Shown in pieces: positions 12,301 to 26,097 of a DNA stretch of 64,000 nucleotides. The DNA is from Psoroptes ovis (taxonomy: Eukaryota; Arthropoda; Arachnida; Sarcoptiformes; Psoroptidae). The stretch is from contig PQWQ01000008.1 of assembly GCA_002943765.1 (NCBI GenBank), forward strand, positions 1,488,001 to 1,552,000, given 5' to 3'. Under the pieces are notes generated by a model. That model did no database searches. It saw only the letters and a list, made by a program, of their open reading frames with translations, and was not told where the DNA came from. Every line of letters begins with the position of its first letter. The first letter of the stretch is position 1. Both the position numbers and the translations under genes were made by a program.

Positions 12301-15300
12301 GTACTTTGTGTATGTGATACACTTTCAAGCAGTAGTAGCTTGCGCAGCAGCCATAATGCCTATTTCACAGACCTAAATTAAACGACCTTATAATTCAGAA
12401 TTGAAAAATTTGTCGTCGTGATGATTGAATTTCATGATGATCGAAAAAAAAAATAAATGGTCGGCATTTTGCTTTCTGTGAAAAAAAAGTTTCACTCTGG
12501 CTATGGCTTGTCGCGCAAGATGTTAAACACATCAACAAACAATGGCTAGACATTGATAATTGGTGCTGTAATATTTGATGATTTGATGTGGATGATGATG
12601 ATGATGATATACATTACAAATGGCGTGTATAGCTTGCGCGGCTTGGCTAAAGTCTGAATCAAACATATTTGAAAATAAATAAATATCATTTTTCAAATCA
12701 AATAATAATGATTGACACGAATTATTTTGAGAAAATAATCGTTCAAAGGTTATATACATTTTCTTCTTCATCATTTTTTTTCGAAAGGTTATTTTACATT
12801 TGTTATTTGTATTTTTAAATTGACAATTGTCGCAAATTGCAATTTGTTTGCTTGACTGATGATGAACGATTTTTGAATTTGAAAATAAAAATCCATAATT
12901 TGGTACCTTTTAAGATGAGTATATACCTTAATTTTTTTGTAGGGTAGATTTCACGTTTACCTTTCGGGGGGGGAGATACCTTACCTTGAAGTTTTTTGTT
13001 TTTTGGACAAAACAAAAATTCGCAAGATTATGTCCATTGTTTTATACAGAGGCTGCGAGTTTTCATAGATATGTTTTGTTTTATACAGAGTTCTTGATCA
13101 AAGGTTATACCTTGCTTGAAAAGGAATTTGCTTTGGCAAAAAATTTGGTCAAAAATACCTATCAAATGGTTCAGTGATTATTTGATTGATTCGATTTGAT
13201 TTTTTTAGAAAAAATCGTTTTGTTTTTGTTTTGTCTTTTAGTACGTTTAGTCAAAGGTTATACCTTAATCGAAGAAATTTGCCGCAAAAAAAAATTCCTA
13301 AGAATTTTCTCAAAAATTTTCAAGACATTTGACAAATCAAACCTCATGATTTAGCCCTCTTATGATTAACCTTCAGAATCAATTATCTTCCAATGAATTT
13401 TAATTAATTTCAATTCTCAAAAAAAAAAAATGTCAAAAATCACCTGATTAATTTTTGACCTGACAGGTGAAATTTCAAAATATGAATTAATAATTTTTCT
13501 CATAATTTTTTTCATATAAGATTATACATCAAACACCTTTGATGAATACTAGGTAACAGTGTTCGCAATGTTCAATGATATGAATAACATTAAACACGCA
13601 ATAAATCGATTATCGTTGCCATTTCGTCCAAGTCGACATAGTCGATTGTTTTTGGCCAAAATTTGGCCATAGCTTGCGCATCATCGATGGTGAAATGAAA
13701 ACAAAAAACCAATTAAGCAGGTTACAGCTTTTTGTGTCAGGTACAGACCTCTTGCAAAACTTTGCCAGGAGTCACCTGTGCAGCCATAGCCAGTGATAGA
13801 ATAACCTGTGCAGGAGAATACCTTTGAAAACCTCTTCGAAAACCTCTCAAAAAAACCTTTGAGAAACCTTTACGAGAAAATTTAAGATTCAAATCTTTGA
13901 GGTGGAAATAACTCGAAATCCTTCTACACACGAATATTTCTCATAAAGTTTCCACAAGTAGAAAAACCTCATAGATTGCTGAACAATGGATTCAACAATC
14001 ATTGAACAAAACAATATCAAATGATTAGGTAAATTACCTGTCAACCAACCAAAAAATAATATAAATTTAATTGTCATTAAATTTGATTTTAATTACCAAA
14101 TTTTAAATAATTCAATCTACACCATTTGATGCTTTGAAGTTAATAATTACCACAGGTCATAACGGCAACAAGCGAAACAGAGATTGATATTCATTTCGAA
14201 TTGAAAAATTCAAAATTAATCAAAACAATCAACAAGGTGTACACCTTTTGATTGAATGATTAATTAGTATGAATTTCGAGCTTGATTTGATGCTTGAATT
14301 CATTTAATTTTTACGCAATATATGGCGTAATACTTGGCGCATTACCGATTTCTTTTTTCGTTTGTTGCTTTGCTGCCATTAAATTTAACCCTTTTTTAAT
14401 TTTTTTATCGGTGTAAATCACATGAATTCTTTTGAATTTCAAAAGGGTTCACCAAGTGACATTTAGTAGGTAATTGCATTAATTGTTTTTCGATTGTTTT
14501 CAATCAAAGGTTTACACAAAGGCATAAGGTTTAATTGTTTTAGGTTTAAGGTTTTAAGGTTGAAGAAATTTTCCAGAAACTACTGAATCGTAATAAATTA
14601 TTTCGTTTGGTCAATAAAAATCATTCGAACGTGTCATTTGAAGACATGTATAATGAACCTATTAAACTTTTCAATTATTAAAAGGGTTATACCTTTGTTT
14701 TTTTTTATTATCTACAAATGTCACTATTTACTGACTATAGCCAAACAAAAATGATACAAAACGAATCATAAAAGACAAAGATCTCTTTGAAAACTAATAG
14801 TCACGGGAAACTTCCCGTAAAAGCTAGCTGAAATTTTTTGAAAATTTCCCAGAAACTTTCCCCTGCATAAAAATGACAGGAAATTGTTATCTGAAAATCG
14901 TTGCATGATAAGATAAGCAAAGATTTTGACCAGTCAAAGATAAGCTTTTTGTAGGTCAAAATTTTTCGATAATTAATGATTATGATTAAAACCAATTGAC
15001 CATCACTGACCACTGTTCACAGGTCTGATCCTCATCATCATCATTAACACTACCCACTGCTGGTCATTATTTCATCTTCATTATCAGTTGAAATACCTAT
15101 GGTCCATTGGGTTAAAAATGACAAAGGAAATGACAGATTGTTTACCATCAATGTTTAGCAACATGTTCGACTGTTGTTTACCATGGGGTCTAGGGTTTCG
15201 TTGATTGTTTTTTGATCGAGATAATTTTGTTTGTCGACTGCTGCTGCTGCTGGTCATCGAGACCTATCACCGCTGATGATGCGCGGCGATGATTTGCAAA

Positions 15301-16174
15301 TGAATCGAAATGAATTTTGAATGTTTCAATTATCGAAGCAATAAAATTTTTAATTGGCCATCAATAAACAAACAAACAGGCGATTCTTCTTCAGTATCAA
15401 AGATTGCTAAACATTGCTGAATATGGCCAAGCTCTTGATACCTGTATATATACCTTGATATATGAAGCTTTCAAGACTTTGAAATGTAAAAATTTCATTG
15501 AAAACTTTTCAAAATTCAAAATATTTCAAAGTAATAAAATCGAAGCAAAAAAAAACTTGCGAAATACGTAAGCTTTGTATTGTATAGCCTTGTTGCGCTT
15601 TGAATTTGTGTGTAAAAATCGTGAATATGATAACAGATAACACCTTACACATTTTTGAATTAAAACAAAAAAAAACAAAAAACAAAATAAAGGTGCATCC
15701 GATTGTAAATAATCGATCGATGGCCAAATGTTTCATTATTGATGTATGATGATTTTATCATTCATTGATAGAGGATGAGCACCTAATTTGGCAAAAGTTT
15801 GCGCGCGAGATGCTTCACAGCAAGCTTTTTCTTGGCAAAAAATTGCCTCTAAACTGGTCAGTGACGGCGAAACCGTGTTTCCATTGATTTGCTTTTTTAC
15901 GTATTTATGACGTACTAGTACGTCTTAATTTAGGCAGTGTTTGAAAAACGCCGGCACTGAAACATTTAGATAAAATCGGCCACAGTCGACAGCTTAAAAA
16001 CAATAATTTTTCTCCTCACAATTTTTTTCCGTTTTTTTCCAATTAAACACTGAATAAATTGTAATAAAATTTCAAAGTAAAGAAATCATTGATAATTATA
16101 ATAACAGAGGTCATAAAATTTTTGATTAAATTTTCAATTTAAATTGAATTTAAATATTTTGGAATAATAAAATG
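9351..16174. other. Noncoding desert, left part
   Basis: No supportable exon on either strand; open frames here are short and low-complexity. It contains a poly-T tract inside an inverted repeat (10358-10404), copies of the AAAGGTTATACCTT motif (13100, 13252, 14681) and TTGCGCA/TTGCGCG motifs (for example 10170, 10441, 12338, 12632, 13672). The nearest coding gene on the left is the homeobox gene. Confidence 0.7.
10358..10404. repeat. Inverted repeat enclosing poly-T
   Basis: TTTACACGTTTT (10358-10369) and AAAACGTGTAAA (10393-10404) are perfectly complementary 12 bp arms around a T-rich loop (a T run spans 10366-10388). Confidence 0.75.
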
Positions 16175-16256
16175 TCGAGTTGTCCGTAAAGTTCTTGCTG
16201 ATTTTCAAATTGATTTTCAATGATTTAATCGTCATGAACTTTTTGGACAAATTTTT
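16175..16256. mobile_element. Mariner-type MITE, degraded
   Basis: GAGTTGTCCGTAAAGTTCTTG at the left is partly matched by GAACTTTTTGGACAA at the right; the ends are decayed. The spacing is similar to the roughly 80 bp copies. Confidence 0.55.
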
Positions 16257-16648
16257 TTTCTAAAAAAAAAATCGCGTGGATGTTTCACTGATTCAAAATG
16301 AAAAATAATTAAAATCATTTCTTGACATACGCTCGTCAAGCTGCTCGCACTCATTGATCATTTAACATCCGTCACTACCATCATTGATCAATGATTATGT
16401 CATTAATCGAAGAGGTTTCTACCTCTTACACATACACACACACAAAATTGTCGAAATTCTTGTCTCGCACACACAAATGAATGAATGAATATCCGTGCAC
16501 ATTTTGCTCGGGCTGCGCAAGCTGTTGAACAATAAAAGGTTCAACAATTTATGGGTGCATCATTCATTCATCATTAAATCAATCGTTTATTATTTATTTG
16601 TTTGGTGTAAACAAACAAATAAACAACTGGTGAAATGAGTTGAATAAT

Positions 16649-16682
16649 AAAATTCATAGGTGTGTCCATACCTATGAATTTT
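16649..16682. repeat. Perfect 13 bp hairpin
   Basis: AAAATTCATAGGT (16649-16661) and ACCTATGAATTTT (16670-16682) are perfect inverted arms with an 8 nt loop GTGTCCAT. No function is assigned. Confidence 0.8.
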
Positions 16683-17952
16683 GAATGATTTTCGAAAATT
16701 TAAACAATGAATTTAATGAATGAATCAATCGAATAATCATTTACCAATTGTCAATTGTGAATAATTATCGTTTAAAATTATCGTCGAAAATGATTGTTGA
16801 AATTCATTTCATTCATTAAGGTCATTGATTACAAAGGTTATACCCTTAGATGTTAATTCAATGATCATACAAAGGTTTTCAATGATGATCATACCGATTT
16901 GGTGAATGGATGTATGAACCGATTCGGCTTCGGCATCAGAGACTTTCAGAGACTTGATGGGTGCCGATCGATCTTTGATTGCTTTGATATTTCATCGAAA
17001 ATATATTTTATATCTCGGAAGTAATAAATAAATAAATTATTCAAATGAATTTAAATATCGACAATAATAATTCAGATTAATCAAAATTCTTGAATATTTG
17101 AATATCTTAATATTTCCGAGGGTTTAATGATAAACAGAAATAATAAAATGTCTGTAATAATAATAATATCATTGAATTTATTAATGGCCCCGAAAAAAAC
17201 TCAAATCTTATACCTAAATCTTAAGATATAAAGATTATGTCTTGAACATATGCAGAGATGTCCAAAATTGAAACCTAATTGAGATTATTATTATTATCAT
17301 TATTACATGTATTTATTTAGACAAAAATAATAAATTTGAAAGGGCCATTCAAAAACAATCAATCATTTCTTTGAAAATAATAATTTCACATTAAAATAAT
17401 AATAACAATTGAAATTGAAAATTTTGAAAATGAAATTTATAAAATTAAATTTTGATTGATTAAATTGTATCATCATCATCATCATCATCATCTGCAGCAT
17501 CATTATTATCATCATTTGAGACCTCATTAGAGACCATTATTTTTGGTCAAAGATATTCGCAGACTTTGCGATTTTATACGTTGCAATTGTAAGAGGCTAT
17601 ACATGCACTAACAAGCGCACAAGTGCTAATGCAAAAGGCTGCGAAAGGCAAAGGCTATACATATCTGGCTGTCTGGACGACAATCGAAATTTGAAATGAA
17701 TAATCTCTCATCCATTTCATTCAAAATTGATTCAATTGTTTTTGACAAAAATCAAAAACAATTTGATAATATAAAAGCGGCAAATCATTGTCGTCTTAAA
17801 AGGTATTTACCTGTTATTATTGTATATTGATATGCCCGAAGATTATGATTATTATTATATAATCACAATTGTGCGTGCATAATCATTATCTTTGGGTTTT
17901 GTTTATTTGTTTTTAAATCTTTCAAAGATTGAAAAAAAAAAACAAAGACCAT

Positions 17953-18044
17953 TTGGTTGTACGAAAAGTTTTTGCCGGTTTTCTATTCAATATCTCCATT
18001 GAATTTCGTCGATTCTATACGGCAGAACTTTTCGGACAACTTTT
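17953..18044. mobile_element. Mariner-type MITE, diverged
   Basis: TTGGTTGTACGAAAAGTTTT at the left and CGGCAGAACTTTTCGGACAAC at the right; the right TAA end is mutated. About 92 bp. Confidence 0.7.
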
Positions 18045-19840
18045 GAAAAAAAAATCATAAAAGACATTGATTGAAAGGTTATACCTCTCAAACTAATATG
18101 TATAACCTATAGGTATATCATGATACAAATGAGAAAATTGATAATTGGAATTTCGTTCAATTTTTTTTTCAACGTCAAAATGGCGACAAACAAATGAAAA
18201 ATTTTTGACCAATTTATATGATGATCATATCATTTCATGTAGACATTTAATCATTGTTTGAAAAGGTTGTAACCTGTTTATTTGAACAATTTTGTCCACT
18301 GTCAGTGAGTGATACGTGTTATTATCGAATTCGCCAGCTCTGTCAATTCGGTATGCCATTTGCATTGTAAAGCCTGGTAGCTTGCGTAGCTCAAACAGAT
18401 CAATGATAATAATGATGACCATCATCATTATCATTTGAAGACGGCACAGTGATGATCAAAGGAATTTTCAATCCTCAAATATGATTATAAGACAGTGAGA
18501 CTTGACCATACACCATTCTGATCAATGGTCATCATAAAACAATGACATTCTATGATCATTCAAGAAGACTATTGGGCGCCATTCGGCTGGCTTGTTAGCT
18601 GATTGTACTGCAGCCGTTGCCACAGCTGTTGCTGCTGGCCAATTTCGAAAAAAAAATGGTCAAGATTTTTTTTTTTAGATCTTTAATGGTCAAAATTAAA
18701 TTTAAATCACCACAAAGATGTCTACAATGATTATTATTATTTAATCAAATTGATGATAATCAAAGTGGAGCCAAAAATAATCATTTGAAATATCTTTTAT
18801 AAGGTTTTACCATCTTTAAATCATCTTTTTAAAAAAATGACAAGTGTCAAAAATTGATGATAATAATAATCACAAATAATGATTATATTCATCATCATTA
18901 TCTAATGATAATAATGATGATCATATATTTAATGATAATTACCAATGAATGAATATCATCATTAAACATTAGTAATTTTTTCGAAAACAAATTCTTCGAA
19001 TATTTCGACGCTTGAGACAGTGTAAAGCTTGCGCGACATACTGGACCACTTTTTTGAATACATGATGGCTGATGAACTGGATGAACTGAAATCGTCGACA
19101 TCTTGCTTAGCCCGAGCTACGCACGGGCATTTCGCATTTGTTGACACTTACATTGTCTTTAAAGATTTCAATTATTTCAATAATGAATTATTAAATAATA
19201 AATGAATATGTTTTTAATGATATCAACATACAAAGTGGTAAAAGATAATTTCATATCATAATGATAATAATAATTATGATGACCATAACAATATACAACT
19301 TGTTCAGGTTGAATGAATGAGAGAATTACAAGTGTGTATGTGTGGTTATGATTGTAATAACCATAATAATAACAATAATCGCGCAAGCTATAATATTTAA
19401 TGAGAATTTACATTTTTTTTTCAAATTTGAAAATTTTAATATTCATAGCTTAATATTTTACTTCAACGATCATCTTTGCAGTTTCATGTTAAAAATTTAG
19501 CTACAAATGACTATGACCATATGGCTAAATGAAGCTTTACACATGTCAAACAAGCTGTTGTGTATACCTTGCTTGATATAAGTTGTAGTCCATCATTTTT
19601 TTATTTTTTATTTTTTTTGCTTATATTTTAATTATAATGATTACATGGTCATCAAATATGAATAGAACAATTGAATACAGCAGCAACAACAACAACAACA
19701 ATAAAAACAACTCGCTTGACACAATGGCATAACTATTCATTAATTATTTTTCCATCTTAAAATTATTATTAATTTTTTCAAAGGTTTCGAAGTAATTGAA
19801 TTTTTCATGTTTATTGTTTTTTATATATTTGTCAAGATTT

Positions 19841-19864
19841 AATAATAATAATAATAATAATAAT
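19841..19864. repeat. (AAT)n microsatellite
   Basis: Eight uninterrupted AAT/ATA trinucleotides in the desert. Confidence 0.85.
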
Positions 19865-21397
19865 CTGTCAATCAATTGTAATTATTATCATCATTACAAC
19901 CTTGTTTACCATTTACAAGCTTGTTATTGTAGAACAAAGCTACAAAACAGCAGTGGTAGCCCTTGAATAGATTAATAAGTTGATAGATTGATTAATTAGA
20001 TTGCTGATCAAGGGGCTGCATAGTTAAAAAGAAACGGAAGAAACATGTGGTTTGCGCGTAAAAAGATTTCCATATATGACATATGCTTGCTTTTGTTGCG
20101 CTTGTTATCGTTCTTTTTTTTCAGTCTAACGTCTTAACCTTACGACAATCAAGGGTCTAGACCAATTAGTGCCCTAGACAGGGGATCTTAGAGTAACTGA
20201 TGAGGTCGTTTGATGAATCGTTGAAGGATGTGCCTAGAATTTGCGTGGCGAAACTTGAGCAACGAATAGAATCGCCGTTATGCGTAACGATCATTGATTA
20301 TGTCCAACAATCTCAAGCTTAAGTCAAATCAAACAAATTATTTTTTGTTAAATCATTAAAATGCAAATTACAAGTAGTCGAAATGGTATGAATAAATTAT
20401 CCATCAACCATTGTTGTTTGCTGGTGTTGATCATCATTGAATGATAATTACAAGTTATCAGCAAGTTGTCTTCCATTCATGATGATGATGATGATGACCA
20501 TTGTTATCATCATCATTCAATGGTCAATGATAATTCAATTTACACATTCGTTGATGATGATGATGGACTGTACAGCGATGATGGACATCGCTGCGCATGT
20601 TGCGCTGGCTAAGCAATCTGTTAATTGAAATTTGATTAAAAGTCTATGTGTTTTGGTCTTGATGACTGACCCGTTTTCCGACAATGATCGAAAAGGTTAT
20701 TACCTTGATTCTTCGTTGGTCTTGTTGGTGACTTGTTGGTCATTTTGCTGGTCATCTTGTTGTTACCATCTCGGTCATCATCCGTTGATCATCGCTGCGC
20801 TTGTTGCGTTGATTTGACTTTGATTATGACTCGATGTAACTGAAAACATTTGATTATATTTTAATGACAAGGTTTTACCTCTTTGTTGATGATGACGAAT
20901 GAATGAATGATCATGGACTAAATGACCAGTACAAAATTTTGATTATTCAAAGGTTGTTGATTGCCACTGATGGTAGCCACTGCTGTGCAATTGATTTATT
21001 TTTAGCTTTGTTCGAATGATGATAATTGTTGTTGTTGTTGTACAAGGTGTTAATCGTCGTTCGTAATTTGCATTCGTGGGTTAACACTTGTGGATGGTGA
21101 TTATCATCAAATGAGCATGAATGACTTATGCTCTGTCGGTTGGTGGTTAGGGGTTAATGATGGTGAAGGTGATGGCCTCATAGCCTCATTATTTTAGAAT
21201 TTAATTAATTTGAATTATTTAAATTCACTTACGAAGACAATCAAAGCATTGAACCTTGAACAAACCATACCATTTGAATGAGCTCATTAAAATTCGATCA
21301 ATTTGGCCTGTTTTTGGCCTCTTAAATCTTCAAGCTATACATGTTAACCTTCATAGTTCAAAACCTTCATAATCGAACCTCTTCAAAGAAGAGAAAC

Positions 21398-21560
21398 TCC
21401 GCGGAGAAGATCGGTTAACCTTCAACTTGGACAGTCTTCAGCAGCAGCAAACTTCAACAGAGAAGCGGCCGCGGTACAAGGTGTCTTAAGGATGGTAGAT
21501 CCGCCGACCGGCTCGTCTCGCCTCGCGTACCATGGATCATCGCGTGCACATCTTTCGAAT
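21398..21560. other. GC-rich patch in the desert
   Basis: The composition shifts sharply from the AT-rich surroundings. The patch contains CCGCGG (near 21400), GCGGCCGCGG (near 21467) and a CpG-rich run, GATCCGCCGACCGGCTCGTC, at about 21499-21518. Open frames are present on both strands but are short, and I recognise no protein. It could be an unannotated exon, a regulatory island or a decayed insertion. Confidence 0.45.
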
Positions 21561-23666
21561 ACGAACTTACCTGAATTATCTTGTCACATTGACCTACTTG
21601 AAATCGATACAATTGGTATTTCGATTTCGATGATGATCGAAACGAAATCGATATCATTTGAATGTCAATCGATGATGAATAAGGGTAACAAATGATATCG
21701 AATGGTAATCGAATTATCATCGAATCATTGATATCTGATCATTCTTTCGATGATGATTCTTTCATATTTGAACAAATACAATTGATACAATTACTTGGAA
21801 TGGAATTTTCAATTTTTAAATCACGCAAAGTTTTGAAATTTGATCAAGAAGAAATTTTTCCAAAAACAAAAAATTGATCAATGTTTTTCCTGGGAAATTT
21901 CCCAGAATTTTCGTTAAAATTTCCAAAATCTTTGACTTATTGAAACTTCGTGACGATTAATCAATACATTCATTGATTAATTGTTCATCAATTATTCACA
22001 TCTAAACAACCAAGAAAGGCCCATCCATTAACAAAGTAATACAAGATAATTAATATATATTTTTGTGCAATTAATTAAAATGTGTCAAATAGAAATGATT
22101 GATTAACCTTTTTATTTCTTAGAGAAACTTTACGAAAAATTGAAAATTTAACAATTTTTAAAATTTTGCTTCTCCGAAACTTTTCACTGGCACTTCAAAT
22201 CATCATCAATCATTTTCCATTTCAATTTATCGAGAAATTGCCAAGTTTTTCATGTGTTTTTAAGAGGTATGAGGCTTTGAAAATTTCTGAAAAATTTCTT
22301 GAAAAATGGTTTCTTAAAAGGTCCCCCCCTTAAAGAGGTCTTCGAAGGTTTTTTCTACCAATCTAAAGATGGTAAATAATGATAATTGTTTATCATCGAA
22401 ATCTGGCCAATTTGGCCTATTTAGTCCATGCAAAATGTATGTATTTACCGGACATTTTTCGTTCACTGGTCAAATATTTCTATCTTGGGTCCATTTGTCA
22501 TTTTTTGAAATATTTTGTCAGTCAATAAATCAATGAAAATATTAACCTGATTGACCTGTCAGATCATCGACTGATCATTTTTTTTTTTTGATGGTCATAA
22601 ATTGTCATAAATGTATGATAAATAGTCATAAATGTATCAATGATGATGATGATAATCAATGAAATATTATTAATCTTAAAAGGTCTTAATAGGTCTAGAC
22701 CTGTGATAGCACTGGTGAAGAATGTTGATTGATTCATCGATCCACTGATCTATCGGGTCTAATTGACCAGATACATATTTCAATCAATGTTTGGTTTGTT
22801 TTTCGGCCAAGTAAACTGACAAAACAATCAGATGATTAGTAAATGGTAAATTGACCTGCTACAAGAGCAAAAACTAAAATAAACAAAATCGATTGGCATC
22901 ATCGAACTGATGTGTTTATTTTGCTGGTCAAATCAGTCAATCAATTAATTTATTTGGCTTCGTGGTAAACAATGGTCGATTGTATTCGGCAGCCACCAGC
23001 GTAATTGGGCTCGGTAGCTGCCAATCAGCTGCCAATAATCAATCAAAGTGAGTCAAAAAAAAATTTTTATTAAATTTAATTTGATTTAATTTAATTTAAT
23101 TGGTCAAAATTAATTGATTTCTATGAATTTTTCAATCGATTTGGCCATCGATTCGATTAATTTGATTGCGTTTGATTGATTGATTGATCGATTTATGTAT
23201 CTTGTTCAGCTTGGTGCACAGGTAAACACTGATCAACGATGTATCTACGAATAGATCTAATACCAATGTGTATAATTAAAAATTTTTCAAAAATAACAAA
23301 TTCAATGATTTGATGCTTCGAGGTTTAAATTAATCAAAGATAATTATTGATTTTTGATAGGAGCTGAATAGCCAGACACAAGCAGACACAATGAGTGAAT
23401 GACTGGAAGGAAGACAAATCAATTTTTATTTTGTATGATTTTTTAAAATTTTGATTAAATCAAATTAAATTCAATCAAATTTAAATTGATGGTCATCATG
23501 GTCATCATCATTACGAATTGATTTTAATTTGAATGATTGAACTCATTCGCGAATTATGATTAAAAACCTGTCAGATTTTGAATATACGCTTGCATTCGAT
23601 TGTCTCCTCGTGGTCACCATTCAGTTTTTTTACCCTTTAGAAACCCTTTTAAAATCTTAAAAATCC

Positions 23667-23725
23667 TTAACCCTTTCGTTCTTTTTAACCCTTTCGTCCT
23701 TTTTAACCCTTATTAACCCTTTACC
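23667..23725. repeat. TTAACCCTTTCGT tandem repeat
   Basis: Two full 18 bp units, TTAACCCTTTCGTTCTTT (23667-23684) and TTAACCCTTTCGTCCTTT (23685-23702), then two truncated TTAACCCTT units. The sequence is not a telomeric repeat, although it shares TTAACCC. Confidence 0.8.
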
Positions 23726-23911
23726 TTTTTCGAAAAATAATTGAAAAGATCATTTGAATCATTCATCTGATTAATTGACTAAAAATATTTTCCCAATTTT
23801 ATTTCAATTTTTTAAATTTCGCGCGACAGAAAAAAAGTATCTCATTTGTGAACAATGAACGGAAATTGGCCTTATTTGTGTACCTTTTTATATGAATGAT
23901 ATAAATAATCA

Positions 23912-23943
23912 TTCGAATTCGAATTCGAATTCGAATTCGATTC
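23912..23943. repeat. (GAATTC)n hexamer repeat
   Basis: About five tandem copies of the self-complementary hexamer GAATTC, an unusual palindromic satellite. Confidence 0.9.
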
Positions 23944-25215
23944 AATTCATTGATTATCATCATCATCATTGTGATCATTATCTAAAGGTTCGAAAAGGTG
24001 TGAGAACCTTTTTTTTTTTGAACAATGATAACGATAATAATAGATGATAATAATGACCAGTCAACCAACCAGCAAACAAACTAACCGACCAGCCAACCAA
24101 ATGAACATCATCAATGAATGAATTTGGTTAATGATATTTAATGATGAAGATAATAATGATGATGTGACCATTTTTTCAAATCCATTTCGATTCGATTCGA
24201 TGATAATAATGATGTTTTCTATATTCGAAATTATTACGATCATCATTATCTATGCTGCTGTTGTTTATGAATATCTGTGAAAATGATGATTATCTGCTGC
24301 TGCTGAAGATGTGAACCAATCATCATCATCATCATCAATGATGATTACCATTATCATTGGCTTAATAATGACAATATTTTTGAAATATTTCTCTGTTCAA
24401 AATGATCTAAATTATCATCAAATGGCCATTTTGTCACCTTTCATTATTATTATTATCATCAACATTTTTGGTGATAATAATTTATAGTAGACCATTATAT
24501 ATGTGTTGTTTGATACATTAGTTGTGATTTAGTAAATTTTTAATGATCATACATTGATAATTAAGATCTTCAGCACTATTCATTTATAACCATTTCTAAT
24601 CCAAAAGCCAACCAACCAACTACTAACGATCTTTGTTTTGATCTTTGCTTGTCACATGGGTTTAGGCCTATGTGTCCAAGGTCCAAGAGTTATGGATCAG
24701 CGTCTACCCGCTTCCGTTTACAATGGTGTTACTCTGGCTCTGGCTGTAAAGCTGATTCTGTTTACGAACAGGCTCGTTGTGAATCATTTCAAAAATTGAA
24801 AATTCTTATCATGGTAAGGTATGTAAGGTTTTTTCAGCCTGATAAATTGCATTTTTAGGTTACAACTGAAGCCATTAACCATGATCAGCAAAAAATGATC
24901 ATTAACCAGCAAAAATGGTGCACAAAAAAAAAATCATTTGTGCACGAAAATATCGTTCACACAGACACAAATATTAAAAAGTTACGACAAAAATTAATCT
25001 CTTGAACACATTTTGTGGTGGTGGTGGTGGTGGTTATTATCATTGTGTATGTGTGTATTATCACCTGAAGATATTAATATTTCAATTGCTAAATTGCAAC
25101 TTTTGAATCAACAATGATAATAATGACAATCAAAAATTTTGAAAATAATCATCATTATCATTATTATTTTTAAAAAATAACAATCATTATCATTGAACCA
25201 TTTTACAAATATTAC

Positions 25216-25297
25216 TTGGTTGTCCCATAAGTTTTTGCCGTTTTTTTCTGAATTTTTTTTTATTTAAATGACGGCAAGAATTTATGGGACAATCTAA
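25216..25297. mobile_element. Mariner-type MITE, GTCCCATAAG subfamily
   Basis: TTGGTTGTCCCATAAGTTTT at the left and AATTTATGGGACAATCTAA at the right; the right flank is TA. It shares the GTCCCATAAG end with the copy at 58453. Confidence 0.82.
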
Positions 25298-26017
25298 TAT
25301 TATCGTTTTATTTTTTATAAATCTGTAAAAAAAATCATCAAAACAGAGATTCACAGATTATAGATTTACCATCATTTTTAACCACAGCCAAAATGCTTCT
25401 GTATTTACTTCTGTACTCCTGTACAACGATTCATAATTATCCAGTGTGTAAATGATCACTTGCGCAGCGATAGAAATAGCAGCAGTGGCTGCCGATGATC
25501 AGAGATACCAAAACTCGAAGAATGGCTCGAAGAAGGTCGGCGGATACGGCTATAATCTTCGATGGTAGGTGGATCGACGGCCATGATCACCAACTTTCGC
25601 TGATGTCCAATGCCGAACAATGCGGAACCTTTGGAAGCTTGGAACCTTTGAAACCTTTTGGTAATCTCACCTTTAATTTAATTTGATTCATTTTTTTTTT
25701 GTACACTTTTAAAGTTATTTCAACGTATTAATTTTAAGAATTTTTATTTCATTTTTTTTTTTTTTTTTTGACAGGTAAAGCATAACCTGTGAAAGGTTAT
25801 TGATATCAATTTTTAATCTAATTTCATATTTTGTATGTTTTGATGGGAAAAAATGGATGATATTATCATCCCACTACCACCATCAACAACCACCATTATA
25901 ACCATTGATTATCATCGAAAATGTATGGGAATTGAAATTCATACAGATTGATACCTTATACTAAACAAATCTTAGATAAATTACAGGTAAATTCAATGGC
26001 AATTGGTAAGCAAAATA

Positions 26018-26097
26018 TTAGGTCGGAAGAAAAGTTCTGTCGCATTTTTAAATTGATTTCAATGAAAAAATACGACAGAACTTTTCCTTCGACCTAA
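26018..26097. mobile_element. Mariner-type MITE, GTCGGAAG subfamily
   Basis: TTAGGTCGGAAGAAAAGTTC and GAACTTTTCCTTCGACCTAA, 80 bp, flanked by TA on both sides. The TIR differs at several positions from the GTTGTCCG copies, so this is a distinct lineage of the same architecture. Confidence 0.85.

Larger units (their letters stand above)
16257..21397. other. Noncoding desert, middle part
   Basis: No credible exon. It holds one MITE (17953), a hairpin (16649), AAAGGTTATACC motifs (16833, 18074, 20691), TTGCGCA-like motifs (16511, 18381, 19027, 19380, 20051, 20589, 20791) and ATG/ATC-rich microsatellite-like tracts. Confidence 0.65.

Noticed and set aside
20437..20817. Two 60-aa frames in the desert
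   Set aside because: Short, Met/Ile-rich readings of ATG repeats, with no recognisable domain or splice support.
23667..23725. TTAACCC units as interstitial telomere sequence
   Set aside because: The unit is 18 bp with CTTTCGT inserts, not the arthropod TTAGG or the TTAGGG telomere repeat.
24649..24858. 69 aa frame with Cys/Arg content in the desert
   Set aside because: No homology I recognise, no flanking splice sites or continuation; within chance expectation for a 22 kb interval.
25495..25686. 63 aa frame in a slightly GC-richer stretch
   Set aside because: Looks more complex than its neighbours but has no recognised motif and no clear exon boundaries.
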